This document shows, in pieces, positions 1 through 10,407 of a stretch of DNA of 64,000 nucleotides. The position numbers were made by a program, and so were the translations under genes. The number at the start of each line of letters is the position of its first letter. Position 1 is the stretch's first letter. The notes under the pieces are model-generated. The model saw nothing but the letters and a program-made list of their open reading frames with translations. It had not been told where the DNA came from and did no database searches. Source of the DNA: JAHRAW01 sp965249835 (GTDB lineage Bacteria; Pseudomonadota; Gammaproteobacteria; Arenicellales; Poriferihabitantaceae); contig CBDFMY010000003.1 of assembly GCA_965249835.1 (NCBI GenBank), positions 62,001-126,000 of the forward strand. Reading direction: 5' to 3'.

Positions 1-1695
1 CAGTTGTTGAAAGGTCATCATCTCAGTGAAAGTCAGTGATAATCCGTGCGGTGCGTTATTTCGGGGCGGTATCGGTGTCGGTGCTGGCACCGATGAACTC
101 ATCGACGAATGCCGCCAAAGATCGCAGTCTATCCGCTTTTAGTCGCACGCGCATCACCGCACCATGGCCGAGGGTTTGCGCCAGCGCGGAAAAATCGCCA
201 TCGGCCTGCGCCCGGTATAACTGCCCGAAAGTGTATTCCCGCCCCGGCACCGGCAGGTCGGTGTCAAAGTCGGCGATGAACTGGATGAAGCGGCCAGTGG
301 GCGGCCCGCCCTTGTGCAACTGCCCGGTGGAATGTAAATAACGCGGACCGATTCCGAGAGTAACGACGATTCCCCAGCGGCGCGCCACCTCCTCGCCGAG
401 GGAATGTAACCATGACAAGGTGCGCTGGTCTTCCGGCAGATACGCCAGCAGACCGAGATAACTTTCCGGCTTCAGTCTGCGGCAAAATTCGGCAATGATG
501 TATGTGCTGATGTGTGTGCCGTCAGTGGAGACGGGATAGTACAAATCATACTCGTCGCTTTGGTATACCGGTGGCTGAATTGGTTCGCGCCCGCAAAGCA
601 ACGCACGTGCGCGATCTTTGCTTTGCGCCACATCGGGCTGGTCGAAAGGATTAACACCAAGATAACTGGCGGCGATGGCGGTGGCAATCTGCCAGCGAAA
701 AAACTCGGCACCGAGTTGATACGGGTCGTCCAATGCCAGCGCCCAATCCGTCGGACGCTCCTTGGCCGCGCCGTCATAGCCAATGCCGTCATAGCATATG
801 GTGACGCGGTCATCAAAGCGATGCTGCGGATTATTCTCCCGCTGGTCATCAACCAACACCGGCAGCAAACCCTTGCCGTGTTTGCCGGTGCTCTCGGCGA
901 CCAATTGCTCGACCCACAACCCGAAGACGCGGAGTTGGCGAGGCAACCGCAGAATTAATTTGTCCTTGCCGGCGAGCGCACTGCGTCCCAAAAACATGCC
1001 GAGGGCAAGTGCCGGATTTTCTGTCGGGTCATCGGACTTCGTGGTCTCGGCGAATGTCTGGGCGCGGTCGAGCAATTCGTCTACATCCACGCCCAGCAAT
1101 GCGGCTGATACTATGCCAAAGTAACTGAGCGCGGCGTAGCGTCCGCCGATGTCATCGGGGTTGATGAAAATTTTTTGGCATGGGTCGCCTTCTTGCCCCA
1201 GTCGGTGGAGGTCGGAGCCATCATCGGTAATCATCACAAAACGGGATTGCGGGTCGGCGCATTGCCTCGCGAGTTGTGCGCGGAAGAAATGATACAAGTC
1301 GATAGTCTCGACGGTGGTGCCGGATTTGCTGGCGACGATAAACAGGCAGCGGCGCAGGTCGCTGTCGGTAATTCGGGCGACTTCATCGGGGTGGGTGGTG
1401 TCGACAACTTGCAGCGGTAAATAGCCGGCAGCGGGTTTGAACAACGAGGCAAACACCGCCGGCGCGAGGCTTGACCCGCCCATACCCAGCAAAATCGCCC
1501 GGTCGTAGTGGCCGGATTGGGCGACTCCTTCGGCCCAGCCGCGAAGTTCGCCGGCGCGGACGCGCATCCATTCGATGCTGTGCAACCAACCGAGTCGGTC
1601 GGCGATGGCTTGCGCTTCATCGGCCGAGGGTTGCCACAGCGATGCGTCCTTTCGCCACAGCCGCGAAGCCAAATTGCTCTGGTGGTCGGTCAAAA

Positions 1696-2733
<1,038 letters not shown>

Positions 2734-2874
2734 TCAACCTGATTGTGATTGTTCGCGCCGTGCATCGGTGCAGTATATCATCCGCATATCATCCGCATTC
2801 GGGGGTAGCCGCTTGCGTGCGCACGGCGGTTGCGTTACTCTTCGCACACTTCGCGCAATCCCCTCGCTCCTCGT

Positions 2875-2951
2875 GGCTACGTAGCTCAGCTGGTTAGAGC
2901 GCATCACTCATAATGATGAGGTCCCCTGTTCAATTCAGGGCGTAGCCACCA
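2875..2951 (+). tRNA. tRNA-Met (CAT), elongator type
   Basis: A 77-nt cloverleaf with encoded CCA. The acceptor stem GGCTACG pairs with CGTAGCC. The anticodon stem CATCA/TGATG encloses loop CTCATAA, giving anticodon CAT. The body closely resembles E. coli elongator tRNA-Met rather than initiator tRNA, because the first acceptor base pair is a normal G-C. tRNA-Ile2 (lysidine-modified CAT) is the alternative but less likely from the acceptor sequence. Confidence 0.95.
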
Positions 2952-2967
2952 TTCATTAAATTTAAAG

Positions 2968-4371
2968 TTAACTCGCCACGCTACCCAGGGCGTTGTCTAT
3001 CGCGGCGACCACTTCATCGAGATCGTCTTTGCCGCAGATTAACGCCGGGCTCAGGCACAGGGTGTTGTTATGTTGGGGGAAACTGCGATTGGTTCGTCCA
3101 ATCATCACGCCCTGCTTGAGGCAGTCGGCCACCACGGCGGCGGTGATGGACTCGTCAACCGGTTCACGGGTGGCGCGGTCTTTGACCAGTTCGGTGCCGA
3201 CCAGCAATCCCTTGCCGCGCACTTCGCCGATGATGGCGTGCTTGTCCTGCAACTCCCGCAAACACTCCATCAGGTAATCGCCCATCGTCGTCGCGTTTTC
3301 GAGCAGGTTTTCCTCCTCAATAATGCACAAGTTGGAAAGCGCGGCGGCCGGTCCGGCGGCGCAACCGCCGAAGGTGCTTATGTCGCGAAAGTAGTGCATT
3401 TTGTCAGCCGGCTCGGCGAGGAATTCATTGAACAAATCTTCGGTGGTTACAGTAGCGGAAATCGCAGCGTAACCGCTGGCGATGCCTTTGGCCATGGTAA
3501 CGATGTCGGGTTGTGCGCCGAAGTGTTGATAGCCGAACCATCTGCCGGTGCGTCCAAGTCCGCACACCACTTCGTCCATGTGCAGCAGCACACCGTATTT
3601 GCGACAGATCTCGCCGATGGTTTCGAAGTAACCCGGCGGCGGCACGATTACCCCGCCGCCGGCGGTGATTGGCTCCAGCACCACCGACCCGACCGTGTCC
3701 GGTCCCTCACGAAGAATTACCTTTTCCAATTCTTTTGCCGCTTGCACGCCGTAATCCGGGTCATCGCCGTTGGCAGCGTGATAGGCAAGGCAGTGGGGCA
3801 TTTCGACGAAGCCGGGCGTGAACGGCCCGTATTGTTCTCTGCGTTGGGATTGCCCGCTCGAACTCAACGCGGTGATGGTGGTGCCGTGATAGTCGCGATC
3901 TCGATATACGATTTTGTGTTTTTGTCCGTTGTTGTTTAATGCCGCCAACTGCCGCACCAGTTTGTAGCCTTTTTCGTTGGCTTCGGAGCCGGAGTTGGAA
4001 TAATACACGCGATCAAGCCCGGGCATTTTCGCCAGCAGTTTTTCGGCGAAGCGGGCGCCGGGAATGGTGCCGGCGAAATTGGCGAAGTAACACATCTTCA
4101 CCAGTTGCTCGTGCACCGCGTCGGCGATGCGCGTTCGACCGTAGCCGACATTGACGGTCCACACGCCGCCGGAAGTGGCATCAAGATAGGTCTTGCCGTT
4201 GATGTCACGAAGGCGCATGCCCTGGCCTTCAACGATGACCATGGGGTCGGTGGTCTGCAGAGATTTGTGCTGGCTGAGGTGATGCCATACATGAAACTTG
4301 TCATCGCCGACAACTTTTCCGCTGTCCACCTCGCCGATGGAATCGATGGCAGGGTTGATTGCTTTATTCAT
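2968..4371 (-). CDS. tpa: Taurine--pyruvate aminotransferase
   Basis: Class III PLP aminotransferase of 467 residues. Tpa transfers the amino group of taurine to pyruvate, giving sulfoacetaldehyde and alanine. The N-terminal VDSGKVVGDD and HVWHHLSQHK, then GGVWTVNVGYGR and RDRDYHGTT, and the late NNTLCLSPALIC follow the known taurine:pyruvate aminotransferases closely. The PLP lysine is in VTMAKGIASGYA. I chose the second of two adjacent ATGs (4371; the other is 4374); longer upstream extensions look non-coding. Transcribed divergently from uvrD across ~90 bp. No xsc, pta or taurine transporter gene is nearby, so the sulfoacetaldehyde step must lie elsewhere. A related omega-amino acid transaminase is the alternative. 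Confidence 0.85.
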   Translation of the reverse strand: MNKAINPAIDSIGEVDSGKVVGDDKFHVWHHLSQHKSLQTTDPMVIVEGQGMRLRDINGKTYLDATSGGVWTVNVGYGRTRIADAVHEQLVKMCYFANFAGTIPGARFAEKLLAKMPGLDRVYYSNSGSEANEKGYKLVRQLAALNNNGQKHKIVYRDRDYHGTTITALSSSGQSQRREQYGPFTPGFVEMPHCLAYHAANGDDPDYGVQAAKELEKVILREGPDTVGSVVLEPITAGGGVIVPPPGYFETIGEICRKYGVLLHMDEVVCGLGRTGRWFGYQHFGAQPDIVTMAKGIASGYAAISATVTTEDLFNEFLAEPADKMHYFRDISTFGGCAAGPAAALSNLCIIEEENLLENATTMGDYLMECLRELQDKHAIIGEVRGKGLLVGTELVKDRATREPVDESITAAVVADCLKQGVMIGRTNRSFPQHNNTLCLSPALICGKDDLDEVVAAIDNALGSVAS

Positions 4372-4463
4372 CATTGCTGTCCGTTGTTGAGCCGTTGTTG
4401 AGCCATTGTTGAAATGACACCCGGCAATTTTATCGCTTTTCGATAAAGGGTTACAATCCGTTG

Positions 4464-6671
4464 ATGGATGTATCAAACATCTTTGACACCTTGAATGACG
4501 CCCAGCGTCAAGCCGTGACGGCACCGCCGGGCCCGGTGCTGGTGTTGGCCGGTGCCGGTAGCGGCAAAACCCGGGTGCTTACCCACCGCGTGGCGTGGCT
4601 GGTGCAGGCGCAACAGATTTCGCCATCGTCAATTCTCGCGGTCACTTTCACCAACAAGGCTTCCCGCGAAATGCGCGGGCGCATTGAAGCCTTGCTGCGC
4701 ATTCCCCTCGGCGGAATGTGGATGGGCACTTTTCATGGCATATGCCATCGCTTGTTGCGCCTGCATTATGACGAAGCCGGGCTACCGCAAAGTTTCGAGA
4801 TTCTCGACAGCGACGACCAGTTTCGTCTCATCCGTCGGGTGCTACGGGAATTGGATCTTGATGAAGCGTATTGGCCGCCGCGGCAAGCGCAATTGATGAT
4901 CAACCATCACAAGGAAGAAGCGCGCCGCGCACAAGATTTGCCGGCGGGCAATGGCATTCAACAGCAAACCCTGCACCGGATTTATGTTGAATATCAAGCG
5001 ATTTGCCAGCGTCTGGGTGTGGTGGATTTTGCCGAACTTTTGCTGCGCACGCTGGAATTGTGTCAAAGGAATCAGCGCGTTCGCGAAACCTATCAGCAAC
5101 GCTTTCGGCATGTGCTGGTGGATGAGTTTCAGGACACCAACACCATTCAGTATCGATGGCTACACCTGCTAAACGATGCCCACAAGAATTTATTTGCGGT
5201 GGGCGATGACGACCAGTCGATCTACGGCTGGCGCGGGGCGCGGGTGGAAAACTTGCTGAGTTTTCAAAAAGATTTTGCCGGCGCCACGGTCTTTCGCCTC
5301 GAACAAAACTACCGCTCCAGCGGCAACATCCTGGACGCCGCCAACGCAGTCATCGCCAACAACGCCGGCCGACTGGGCAAAGAATTGTGGACCGATGCCG
5401 GCTGCGGCGAAGCGATCCGGTTATACGCCGCCAGCAACGAAATTGACGAAGCCAGATTTGCAGTGGAGCGCATCCAACTCTGGGTCGAACTTGGCAATCG
5501 CCGCGACAGCGTCGCCATTTTGTATCGCTCCAATGCCCAGTCGCGGGCGTTTGAAGAGCGACTGCTGTCCGCCGGTATGCCGTATCGCGTCTACGGCGGC
5601 TTGCGGTTTTTTGAACGCGCCGAAATCAAAGACGCGCTGGCTTATCTGCGATTGGTCGCCAACCGCGATTCGGACCCGTCGTTTGAGCGCATCGTCAATC
5701 TGCCGACCCGCGGAGTCGGCACCAAAACTTTGGAACCGATTCGCCGGCGTGCGCGGCAAAAACAAATCTCCCTGTGGCGGGCATCCGCCGAAATCATCGC
5801 CGAAGGCGTGTTGCCGGCCCGCGCCTGGTCGGCGGTGCAGCGGTTTCGCGCATTGATAGACGAGATGGCAACCGACACCGCCAACCTCGAACTGGGGGAA
5901 ATAACCGACCATGTGTTGATTCACAGCGGTCTGCTCGCACACTTCAAAAACGAGCGCGGCGAACGCGCCGAAGGGCGAGTGGAAAACCTCGAAGAACTGG
6001 TCAGCGCGGCGCGAAACTTCGCCCCGGACGAAGACCAGGAATTGGACGCGCTGTCGTTGTTTCTCGCCCATGCGGCACTGGAGGCCGGCGATGGTCAAGC
6101 CGAGGAATGGGAGGATTGCGTGCAGTTGATGAGTCTACATTCGGCCAAAGGATTGGAGTTTCCACTGGTGTTTTTATGCGGCATGGAAGAAGGGCTTTTT
6201 CCTCACCAACGTTCGCTGGAGGAACCTGGTCGACTGGAAGAAGAACGTCGACTTTGTTATGTCGGCATGACCCGTGCCATGAAACAACTGATCATCTGCT
6301 ATGCGGAAATCCGGCGATTGTATGGGCGCGAGCAATATGCGCAACCGTCTCGCTTTTTGTCGGAGATTCCGCAACGGTATATCGAAGAGATTCGCGCAAC
6401 GCGCATGACTCGACCGCCGACGAGAATGGCGACACGAGCGACGCGGGCGAAACATAGCGCGAGTCATCGTGTGAACCATAACGCAAGCCATAACGCCGAC
6501 CCGGCTTTCAACGGACTGCAACCGGGACGCCGGGTGCGCCACAAAAAATTCGGCGAAGGTATGGTTACCGATCTGGAAGGGCGCGGAGAGCACGCCCGCA
6601 TTCAAGTTAACTTTACTGAAGCGGGATCGAAGTGGCTGGTGTGCGCCTACACGAACCTGGAGCCAATGTGA
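4464..6671 (+). CDS. uvrD: DNA helicase II, UvrD/PcrA family
   Basis: ATP-dependent 3'-5' helicase for nucleotide excision and mismatch repair. The 735-residue SF1 protein has the Q-motif LNDAQRQAV, Walker A AGAGSGKT (residues 29-36), Walker B VDEFQDTN, GDDDQSIYGWRGA, the LEQNYRSS arginine motif and the late MSLHSAKGLEFPLVFL and YVGMTRA motifs. The C-terminal segment (PGRRVRHKKFGEGMV) is the Tudor-like domain of UvrD/PcrA, which separates it from Rep. A TTG at 4461 directly precedes the ATG chosen. The 6400-6500 region encodes a basic threonine/alanine-rich linker. It converges on a small conserved gene; a GC hairpin separates them. Confidence 0.95.
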   Translation: MDVSNIFDTLNDAQRQAVTAPPGPVLVLAGAGSGKTRVLTHRVAWLVQAQQISPSSILAVTFTNKASREMRGRIEALLRIPLGGMWMGTFHGICHRLLRLHYDEAGLPQSFEILDSDDQFRLIRRVLRELDLDEAYWPPRQAQLMINHHKEEARRAQDLPAGNGIQQQTLHRIYVEYQAICQRLGVVDFAELLLRTLELCQRNQRVRETYQQRFRHVLVDEFQDTNTIQYRWLHLLNDAHKNLFAVGDDDQSIYGWRGARVENLLSFQKDFAGATVFRLEQNYRSSGNILDAANAVIANNAGRLGKELWTDAGCGEAIRLYAASNEIDEARFAVERIQLWVELGNRRDSVAILYRSNAQSRAFEERLLSAGMPYRVYGGLRFFERAEIKDALAYLRLVANRDSDPSFERIVNLPTRGVGTKTLEPIRRRARQKQISLWRASAEIIAEGVLPARAWSAVQRFRALIDEMATDTANLELGEITDHVLIHSGLLAHFKNERGERAEGRVENLEELVSAARNFAPDEDQELDALSLFLAHAALEAGDGQAEEWEDCVQLMSLHSAKGLEFPLVFLCGMEEGLFPHQRSLEEPGRLEEERRLCYVGMTRAMKQLIICYAEIRRLYGREQYAQPSRFLSEIPQRYIEEIRATRMTRPPTRMATRATRAKHSASHRVNHNASHNADPAFNGLQPGRRVRHKKFGEGMVTDLEGRGEHARIQVNFTEAGSKWLVCAYTNLEPM

Positions 6672-6676
6672 CAGCA

Positions 6677-6700
6677 CCGCCGCTCGGTTAGGGACGGCGG
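6677..6700. terminator. GC hairpin between convergent genes
   Basis: The inverted repeat CCGCCG...CGGCGG lies in the 34-bp gap between the convergent 3' ends of uvrD and the small conserved gene. There is no clear T-run on either side, so a bidirectional terminator is only plausible. Confidence 0.35.
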
Positions 6701-6705
6701 GTCAA

Positions 6706-6879
6706 TCAGGAATCTGATTTTTCCGCTTCAATGATTTCAATTTTAGCGTCCGTCATCCAGTTCCCCAGCCAGTGAAAACACGGCTGGTCGACATTGAATG
6801 GCAGCAACGGCGCGGTAATCAGTTCCGGATGGTCATACAACAATTCATCGGTTAGCGGAACAAAAACTTTTTGGCCCAT
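6706..6879 (-). CDS. Small conserved hypothetical protein (57 aa)
   Basis: Short acidic protein beginning MGQKVFVPLTDELLYDHPE, of a type I recall only as a conserved hypothetical in gammaproteobacteria. No catalytic motif, signal peptide or membrane segment is visible. I start it at 6879 because AGGGGA sits at ribosome-binding distance upstream; an in-frame ATG at 6900 would add seven residues. It converges with uvrD and is divergent from the response-regulator gene. Function unknown. Confidence 0.6.
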   Translation of the reverse strand: MGQKVFVPLTDELLYDHPELITAPLLPFNVDQPCFHWLGNWMTDAKIEIIEAEKSDS

Positions 6880-7012
6880 TTTGACTGTCCCCTGTTTCAT
6901 CGAGAATTAAAGACACGCCCATTACACGCTCATGGAATGGCGTTAAACCGAGCATCTAATGGTATTGTTATGGCACTTCGTCGGGTATTTTCGTGCAGCG
7001 TATATTTGGGCG

Positions 7013-7018
7013 TATACT
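7013..7018 (+). promoter_or_regulatory. Possible -10 element upstream of the response regulator
   Basis: TATACT lies 29 bp before the ATG at 7047, in the divergent spacer between the small conserved gene and the regulator. No convincing -35 box was seen, so support is weak. Confidence 0.3.
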
Positions 7019-7046
7019 TGAATGAAATCTCAAACCGCTACCAGAC

Positions 7047-7742
7047 ATGTCACGAACCATAGCCATCGTTGAAGACGACGCCGACCAACGCGACAATTAC
7101 GCCCACGCGTTGCAATCCCAAGGATACGCCATCCACACCTACGCCAACCGCCAGGCGGCACTGGATGGTTTCGAAAAAAATCTGCCGGACCTCGCCATTC
7201 TTGACATCATGCTGGAAGATGAAATAGATGGCGGCTTCGACCTGTGCCGGGAATTGCGGCAGAAAAGCCAGCACATGCCGATCATATTTTTGACCGCCAG
7301 AGACAGCGACATCGACCGGGTTTCGGGGCTGCGGCTGGATGCCTGGGACTACATCACCAAACCGGTGAATCTGCAATTTCTGGCGGTGCGTGTGTCTTCA
7401 TTGTTTCGCATCGCATCCAAACTGCAAACCGACACCAAGCAACCGTCGGCGTTGGTGCTGGGCGATTTGCAACTCGACCAGAACACCATGTCGGTGAGTT
7501 GGAAAGGGCAAGGGCTTAGTCTTACACTGACCGAATTCTGGTTGATCGAAGCGCTGGCGCGGCATCCCGGCCATGTCAAAACCTACGAAGCGTTGATGCA
7601 AATCACGCGACAAAGTTATGTGGAAAAAAACACCATCAACGGTTATGTGCGACGCATCCGCAAAAAGTTCAAGGAAACCGACCGGAATTTTTCGATGATT
7701 CAAACCGTGTTCGGCGCGGGCTATCGTTGGAAACCCGACTGA
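7047..7742 (+). CDS. Response regulator of the dedicated sortase type
   Basis: OmpR/PhoB-type regulator of 231 residues. The N-terminal receiver domain has acidic pocket EDD (residues 9-11), phosphoacceptor D53 in LAILDIMLEDE, the threonine in FLTARDSD and the lysine in YITKPVN. The C-terminal winged helix (about residues 130-231) ends VFGAGYRWKPD. The whole protein resembles the 'proteobacterial dedicated sortase system response regulator' family, found beside sortase and sortase-target genes in marine proteobacteria. The partner kinase follows 25 bp downstream. No sortase or LPxTG-like substrate gene occurs in this window. Confidence 0.85.
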   Translation: MSRTIAIVEDDADQRDNYAHALQSQGYAIHTYANRQAALDGFEKNLPDLAILDIMLEDEIDGGFDLCRELRQKSQHMPIIFLTARDSDIDRVSGLRLDAWDYITKPVNLQFLAVRVSSLFRIASKLQTDTKQPSALVLGDLQLDQNTMSVSWKGQGLSLTLTEFWLIEALARHPGHVKTYEALMQITRQSYVEKNTINGYVRRIRKKFKETDRNFSMIQTVFGAGYRWKPD

Positions 7743-7767
7743 TCCACGCCGGAATATTTTTCCAACG

Positions 7768-9978
7768 ATGCTTCGACGACTGCGTGCCGTAAGCATACAA
7801 GCCAAACTCATCTGGCTAGTGCTGGCGTTGCTGGTTATTCCCTGGATGGGCTATTACTATGTCCAGGAAATGAAAAAATTTCTTCTTCATGGTCAGCAGA
7901 ACGCGCTGTTGCTGACCGCCAACGGCATCGCCACGGTGCTTGATGGCCGCTCCGAGTTGTTCAACCCGGCCACCGGTGTGCCGGAAGTGCTCGGCGAAAA
8001 GAACGACCTGTATGCGCATAAACTGAACAATCCGGTGCAACTGGACGGCAAACTCGGTGATTGGGAAGAGTTGCGGCAATACGCCACCTATCACACCGGC
8101 GGCAGCCTGTTCGTGTGCGATGAAAACTATCAGCCGGAATCGTTTTCGCTGAAAAATGTAATGGGGCATTACGAAAATTTTTTGTATGCCATGTTTGAAG
8201 TCAACGACGACCGCGTGGTGTATCGTAATCTGGAATTGCGACAACTGGACACCAGCGACCAGATTCGAATTTTGTTGCAGATGCCCGATGCCACGCTGCG
8301 GCACTATCTGGTGGTGGCGCGTGCGCCGGGGCGGATGAGCATTTACCTTGTGGACGAGAACTGGCGGCTGCCGCTGGAAGGCACGGCGTCCACCGAATTT
8401 ACCGCGGAGATGGCGGAAACCGACTGGGGTTATCGGGTTGAGTTGCGAATTCCGCGGGATGTCATCGGCATTAGTTCGAAACTCGGCTTTTTTGTGGTGG
8501 ATGTGGATGACCCGGAGCAGCGCGACATCGTCGCCACCATTTCCACTTCGCCACGAATATCCGGCAGCGACCCGGCACAGATCCTGCTGAGTTCGCCGGA
8601 GTTGACCAAGATACTTCAGGGGCTCGACCAACCGAGATCGCTGATCTGGATTCTCGATAAGGAGCAGCGCGTGCGGGCGGTGGTCGGTGGTCTTTCGGCA
8701 CCCGCCGATCAAGTTGACCAGAGAGAAATCGATTCACCAAAGCCGAGTTGGTTGCAACGCGTGTATCAACGCTTGCAGTCCCGCCTCACCGCGCTACCGC
8801 ATCATCCGGTGGAGCGATTCGTCGATATCTCCACCGATGTAACGCATCGCCCGGATAAAATTTTCAGCGCCATCCTGAAAGGCGAAGCGCGCACCCACGC
8901 CCGCCCGTCTCTGGATCAAAAGGCGCAGATTATCGTTGCCGGCTATCCGATTCGCTCGGGGGATGAAATACTCGGCGCGGTGGTGGTCGAACAAAGCAGC
9001 AACGTGGTGTTGGCGTTGCAGTATCGCCTGCTGCGCAATCTTACCCTGGCCACCATTTTGGTGTTCGCGTTCGTGGTGGCGGCGTTGTTTATGTTCGCCT
9101 GGCGTCTGACTGGCAGAGTGCGGTGGTTGCACACCACCACGGAAAAAGCCATCACCGCCGAAGGGCGCGTGGTGGAGTCGCAGATTCCGGTGCGCGATTA
9201 CCCGGCCGACGAACTCGGCGATTTGGGGCGCAGCATTACCGGCATGTTGAAGCGGCTGTCGGAATACACGCGCTATCTCGAAAGCATGCCCGACACCCTC
9301 GCCCACGAGATGAACAATCCGCTCAACGTGGTCAGTTCATCGTTGCAGATACTGGAAAACGACATCCCGCAGATTCGACAAAACCAATACATGTTGCGCG
9401 CGCGAACCGGCGTCGAGCGGTTGCGCGCCATTCTGACCAGTTTGACCGAAGCCGCCAATCTCGAAGAAGCGATGCGCGATGAAATCAAACGGCCACTCAA
9501 TCTGGCGGCACTGGTCAGCGAATTCGTCGCCGGCTATCGCATCAGTCAGCCAGACCATCGCTTTGAACTTCAAGTCGAAGACGCGCCGCTTTATATCGAG
9601 GGCAACGCCGACCATCTTGCGCAGATGCTCGACAAATTGATCGATAACGCGGTGCAGTTCAGTCGCCCGGCCACGGCGATTGTGGTGCGTGCGAGGCGGC
9701 GGGGAAACAACGCCGAAATTACGGTGCTGAACGAGGGCCGCATGCTGCCGGAAAATCTGCGCGACCGATTATTTGACCCGATGGTTTCCTACGGCAGAAC
9801 CGATGTAAAGCGTACCCACCTCGGGCTTGGCTTGTTCGTGGTTCGACTGATTACCGAATACCACAACGGGCGAGCCTGGGCGGACAACCGAATCGACCCG
9901 CCCGGGGTTGCGATTACCGTTTCCATGCCGGTGTTGCACACATCCGGCAGCGACCACAATGTCACCAGGTTCCGATGA
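7768..9978 (+). CDS. Sensor histidine kinase of the dedicated sortase type
   Basis: A 736-residue membrane kinase. An N-terminal transmembrane helix (about residues 11-32) is followed by a ~390-residue periplasmic sensor region. A second helix (LATILVFAFVVAALFMF) leads to a HAMP-like segment. The phosphoacceptor is H513 in AHEMNNPL, and the ATPase domain contains KLIDNAVQFS and the G2-like HLGLGLFVV. The usual DxGxG G1 box is degenerate (LNEGRML). Overall it resembles the dedicated sortase histidine kinase family, whose extracellular domain looks carbohydrate-binding-like. It pairs with the upstream regulator. Signal and targets cannot be inferred here. Confidence 0.85.
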   Translation: MLRRLRAVSIQAKLIWLVLALLVIPWMGYYYVQEMKKFLLHGQQNALLLTANGIATVLDGRSELFNPATGVPEVLGEKNDLYAHKLNNPVQLDGKLGDWEELRQYATYHTGGSLFVCDENYQPESFSLKNVMGHYENFLYAMFEVNDDRVVYRNLELRQLDTSDQIRILLQMPDATLRHYLVVARAPGRMSIYLVDENWRLPLEGTASTEFTAEMAETDWGYRVELRIPRDVIGISSKLGFFVVDVDDPEQRDIVATISTSPRISGSDPAQILLSSPELTKILQGLDQPRSLIWILDKEQRVRAVVGGLSAPADQVDQREIDSPKPSWLQRVYQRLQSRLTALPHHPVERFVDISTDVTHRPDKIFSAILKGEARTHARPSLDQKAQIIVAGYPIRSGDEILGAVVVEQSSNVVLALQYRLLRNLTLATILVFAFVVAALFMFAWRLTGRVRWLHTTTEKAITAEGRVVESQIPVRDYPADELGDLGRSITGMLKRLSEYTRYLESMPDTLAHEMNNPLNVVSSSLQILENDIPQIRQNQYMLRARTGVERLRAILTSLTEAANLEEAMRDEIKRPLNLAALVSEFVAGYRISQPDHRFELQVEDAPLYIEGNADHLAQMLDKLIDNAVQFSRPATAIVVRARRRGNNAEITVLNEGRMLPENLRDRLFDPMVSYGRTDVKRTHLGLGLFVVRLITEYHNGRAWADNRIDPPGVAITVSMPVLHTSGSDHNVTRFR

Positions 9979-10300
9979 CCCACTGGCGCATGTTGGGCAC
10001 CTCGCCGATTTCGTTTTCCTCGGCACTCCACACGGTGTCCGCACGATTGTTTCGATAGATTTCGGTGAGGCCATTGTCGTGGGTGATGATGACTCGCTCC
10101 AATCGACCACCGACGCGGTGTTCCTGATACGGAACGCTTCGCTCCTGCTCTTGATTTTTCTCCCATGCCTCTGCAAAGACCGACGCATCTGGTGTCGTCG
10201 GTTGTTCATCCGCGGCTATGGGTTGTTGCACCGCGAACAGCACCAGCCCCATGAACAATGCCAACCCTCCCGCCAACCCCTTCTCGGTCATAATCTTCAT
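9962..10300 (-). CDS. DUF2782 family exported protein
   Basis: Small protein of 112 residues with an N-terminal signal peptide (GLAGGLALFMGLVLFAVQQP followed by AADEQ). The C-terminal part contains EHRVGGRLERVIITHDNGLT, typical of DUF2782 proteins, which commonly sit next to polA in gammaproteobacteria, as here. The ATG at 10300 is chosen because it starts a clean signal peptide; the longer reading frame to 10426 overlaps the polA start. It is divergent from polA and overlaps the 3' end of the kinase gene by about 17 bp. Function is not known. Confidence 0.75.
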   Translation of the reverse strand: MKIMTEKGLAGGLALFMGLVLFAVQQPIAADEQPTTPDASVFAEAWEKNQEQERSVPYQEHRVGGRLERVIITHDNGLTEIYRNNRADTVWSAEENEIGEVPNMRQWVIGTW

Positions 10301-10407
10301 TGCGTGATGGTAGCACGTTTTGGCAGTGCCTTTTGGTGGATAATACCCGCCAATCTTGCCCGCTCTCGCATTGCTGCTTCTATGACCTCCGCCATAACCT
10401 CCGCCCC

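Noticed and set aside
2775..2805. Short tandem repeat of ATCATCCGCAT upstream of tRNA-Met
   Set aside because: Only two units, no partner sequence or regulatory context; not considered meaningful.
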